This document shows positions 7,363-9,281 of a stretch of 9,281 nt of DNA, piece by piece. The translations under genes were made by a program, and so were the position numbers. The notes beneath the pieces are model-generated. The model was not told where the DNA came from and searched no databases. It worked only from the letters and a program-made list of their open reading frames with translations. Numbering within the stretch: position 1 is the stretch's first letter; each line of letters begins with the position of its first letter. The stretch is from Bacteroidales bacterium. Its GTDB lineage: Bacteria > Bacteroidota > Bacteroidia > Bacteroidales > GCA-2748055. The stretch is taken from contig JAOZLK010000138.1 of assembly GCA_029934875.1 (NCBI GenBank), positions 1 through 9,281 on the forward strand, given 5' to 3'.

Positions 7363-9281
7363 CTAATTTACAGTGAGGATTTCATAGCTGCCAGCTTGAA
7401 ACTCAAATACAATGAAATCTTCTGATTTTGAAACATATGAGATCCCACCCTCAATATCCAGTGGCACTCCATCCTTCCATATTTCCTTATCATTTACGGA
7501 GATGACATTATCATGAGAGGGCTGTACCGGTACATATATCAGTGAGCTAGTAAGCTGAGGCACCACAACAGTGATCTGCATGCCGGCATCTGCCCCACTG
7601 TTCTTAAGCTTTTTCAATTCCACGCTTATATCACCGGCAACAGAAGGCACCACGCCCTTTGCCCACTCCAAATCGTAGAGGCAGGCTTGGATTTTAAATT
7701 GCTCCCAGCCAGGTAAAACAGGTTCTACTCCCAATACTTTCTCGGGCAATAGGGCTGTAGGTCCTGAACACCAGGAGTGTGAAGTGCTCCCCCAGTTCGT
7801 CCACATTTCATGCCAGGCACCATTAAAATCATCCTGTTTCATCTGCCCTCCCCAATAAGTGCGTATATAGTCAAGCGCCCACTGCCCTTCGCCTTCACTA
7901 AACATGGTGTATAGCAACCAGTAGGAGAAGGACTGTTCACATGAACGTCCCTGGCTTTTAGAAAATTCGACTACCTGGGGGATATATCCTACAGGCACCA
8001 GTCCATATTTCAGCGCATAAACCTGGGTTTGCTGTGTAATGCGAGTGCTTTGAAAGCCATCTCTGAAGGCGCCATCTTTTTCCGACCACAGGTACTTCTG
8101 GATGGAGGCCTTCATATTCTGAGCCATTTCCTCCCATTCTGCAGCCTGCTGAGGATCATCCATAATATTTCGCGCTATCCATGCTGCTGAGTTAAGGGCG
8201 CCAAAGTAGAGGCAAGAGATGCCTGTATTTTCACCATCAACATCCATGGGATAGGTATCGGGGTGATCCAGAACCACCCAACCAGGCACTTTCCCAATAA
8301 GCCCACGCTCAGCTGTAAGGTAGCCTTGAAAATACTGTATCAAATCCTTCAAATTTGGATACACCTGCTTTATAGTTTGAGCGTCATGATAATACATGAA
8401 GTATTCTTGAAGCATCAGAATCCATTCAAGCTGATAATCCGGAATGTAGGTAGATGTTGTGGGGCCAAGATGGTAGCCGGTGGGATAACGTGAACGCATG
8501 GCTCGATCCTCACTGTGACGCTGAGAAAAAGCTCCGCTTAGAATGTTGTAAGAGTGCAGTAACTGGATGTTTGAACCGAATGCATAGACTGAATAGCGCA
8601 TATCATACCTGGTATCGCCGGCAATATATTGCGTTTGCTCCCTCCAGGGTGTATCCATCCAGGTATCATGAGCACAAATCTGTAAGGTCCACCTGCCAAC
8701 TTCCCATATTTGATTAAGCGCTTCATCCGAGCAGGTAAAGCTGCCTGCTCGCTCTACAGGAAAGGATCGAAACTCGGCACTTACCTTATCAATTGATATC
8801 TCCGGATCCTTTTTTATGGCAAGGTAACGGAAACCACGCCATGTTATAGGCTGCCAGCTTTGAGCGCCCTCCCTGGTGATATAGGTATCGGTGAAATCGA
8901 CATTGTATTTCATGCTTGGGAGGCTATCAAAATTCAATCTTTCTCCGGTTCCCAAAAGCATTTCTATACCTGCCCGCTGGGCAGAGATTGAGAAATGGGG
9001 AAATGCGCTAATCTCTTTTCCGAAATCAAACACCCGGTAGCCCTGTGTTTCCCAGGAGCTAACAGCTTCAAGCATCTCATAATACAGCCTTTGCCTTTTA
9101 ACCACCACCAGCTTATTCCAGGGCGCTATGGGTGGTATTCCAATCTCTGTTGCCTGCTCCCATTGGGAATCGTCAAAGGAGTTTTGCTGCCATCCTTCAA
9201 GAGCCAGGCGTGCATCGTAGCGCTCCCTCATTCCAATGGTATGATCCACCTGGCGATGAATTGTGCCTGTATCCCATGCCT
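7363..9281 (-). CDS. Alpha-L-rhamnosidase-like glycoside hydrolase (GH78), 5'-truncated by the window
   Basis: 638 residues are visible, and the frame stays open to the right edge. The GTG at 9249 is therefore an internal valine codon, not a start; ten residues (AWDTGTIHRQ) precede it in frame. Numbering from the edge, YDARLALEGW...FDDSQW (21-40) is typical of the rhamnosidase N-terminal sandwich. The concanavalin-like domain follows (about 80-175), then the six-hairpin catalytic barrel with DTWMDTPWREQTQYIAGD (205-222), and a C-terminal beta domain from about 520. Candidate catalytic residues are Asp209, Glu214 and Asp222 in that block and Glu491 in WHEMW (489-493). GH78 enzymes release terminal alpha-L-rhamnose with inversion. 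The signal sequence and first domain(s) are off-window. It is the most upstream visible gene and presumably starts catabolism of a rhamnose-containing glycan or glycoside. The aglycone is unknown. Confidence 0.88.
   Translation of the reverse strand, partial: AWDTGTIHRQVDHTIGMRERYDARLALEGWQQNSFDDSQWEQATEIGIPPIAPWNKLVVVKRQRLYYEMLEAVSSWETQGYRVFDFGKEISAFPHFSISAQRAGIEMLLGTGERLNFDSLPSMKYNVDFTDTYITREGAQSWQPITWRGFRYLAIKKDPEISIDKVSAEFRSFPVERAGSFTCSDEALNQIWEVGRWTLQICAHDTWMDTPWREQTQYIAGDTRYDMRYSVYAFGSNIQLLHSYNILSGAFSQRHSEDRAMRSRYPTGYHLGPTTSTYIPDYQLEWILMLQEYFMYYHDAQTIKQVYPNLKDLIQYFQGYLTAERGLIGKVPGWVVLDHPDTYPMDVDGENTGISCLYFGALNSAAWIARNIMDDPQQAAEWEEMAQNMKASIQKYLWSEKDGAFRDGFQSTRITQQTQVYALKYGLVPVGYIPQVVEFSKSQGRSCEQSFSYWLLYTMFSEGEGQWALDYIRTYWGGQMKQDDFNGAWHEMWTNWGSTSHSWCSGPTALLPEKVLGVEPVLPGWEQFKIQACLYDLEWAKGVVPSVAGDISVELKKLKNSGADAGMQITVVVPQLTSSLIYVPVQPSHDNVISVNDKEIWKDGVPLDIEGGISYVSKSEDFIVFEFQAGSYEILTVN

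Larger units (their letters stand above)
9..9281 (-). other. Probable single operon for envelope sugar/sugar-acid processing
   Basis: All six genes share the minus strand with intergenic gaps of 46, 45, 12, 16 and 8 nt. None of the gaps contains a clear hairpin terminator or a convincing Bacteroidota promoter. The order is rhamnosidase, DUF1080 protein, aldo/keto reductase, mannonate-dehydratase-like lipoprotein, DUF362-propeller protein, MFS carrier. The two 45-46 nt gaps are A/T-rich and could hold weak internal promoters. No regulator or SusCD pair is in view. Co-transcription is inferred from spacing only. Confidence 0.7.

Overview
The window reads as a piece of a Bacteroidota chromosome, probably an environmental polysaccharide-degrading lineage; this is inferred from protein style. 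All genes lack convincing Shine-Dalgarno sequences and have A/T-rich leaders. Several products have Bacteroidota-type Sec, Tat or lipoprotein export signals. The gene content (GH78 rhamnosidase, DUF1080 protein, Tat-exported aldo/keto reductase, exported enolase-superfamily dehydratase, membrane DUF362 protein with a beta-propeller) is typical of glycan-degradation neighbourhoods in that phylum. No taxon can be fixed from the sequence alone.

Layout: six genes, all on the minus strand, are read from the right edge to the left edge. In transcription order they are: a GH78 alpha-L-rhamnosidase-like enzyme whose 5' end lies beyond the right edge (7363-9281); a secreted DUF1080 protein (6540-7316); a Tat-exported aldo/keto reductase (5472-6494); a Tat-type lipoprotein of the enolase superfamily resembling mannonate dehydratase (4095-5459); a membrane-anchored DUF362 protein with a C-terminal seven-blade propeller (1271-4078); and an ACS-family MFS sugar-acid transporter (9-1262). 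Gaps between genes are about 46, 45, 12, 16 and 8 nt, so the set looks like one operon whose promoter and first gene(s) lie to the right of the window. No RNA genes, mobile elements, CRISPR arrays or intergenic stretches above 50 nt are present.

How the genes may work together (inference): the rhamnosidase and DUF1080 protein would release or process sugars from a glycan or glycoside outside the inner membrane. The exported aldo/keto reductase and the mannonate-dehydratase-like lipoprotein would then act on the released sugar or sugar acid in the envelope, and the MFS carrier would import an acidic product. The DUF362-propeller protein has no assigned reaction and could be a membrane-bound partner. 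The unusual theme is that enzyme families normally found in the cytoplasm carry export signals here, suggesting an envelope-located sugar-acid pathway. No SusC/SusD pair, regulator or kinase is visible.
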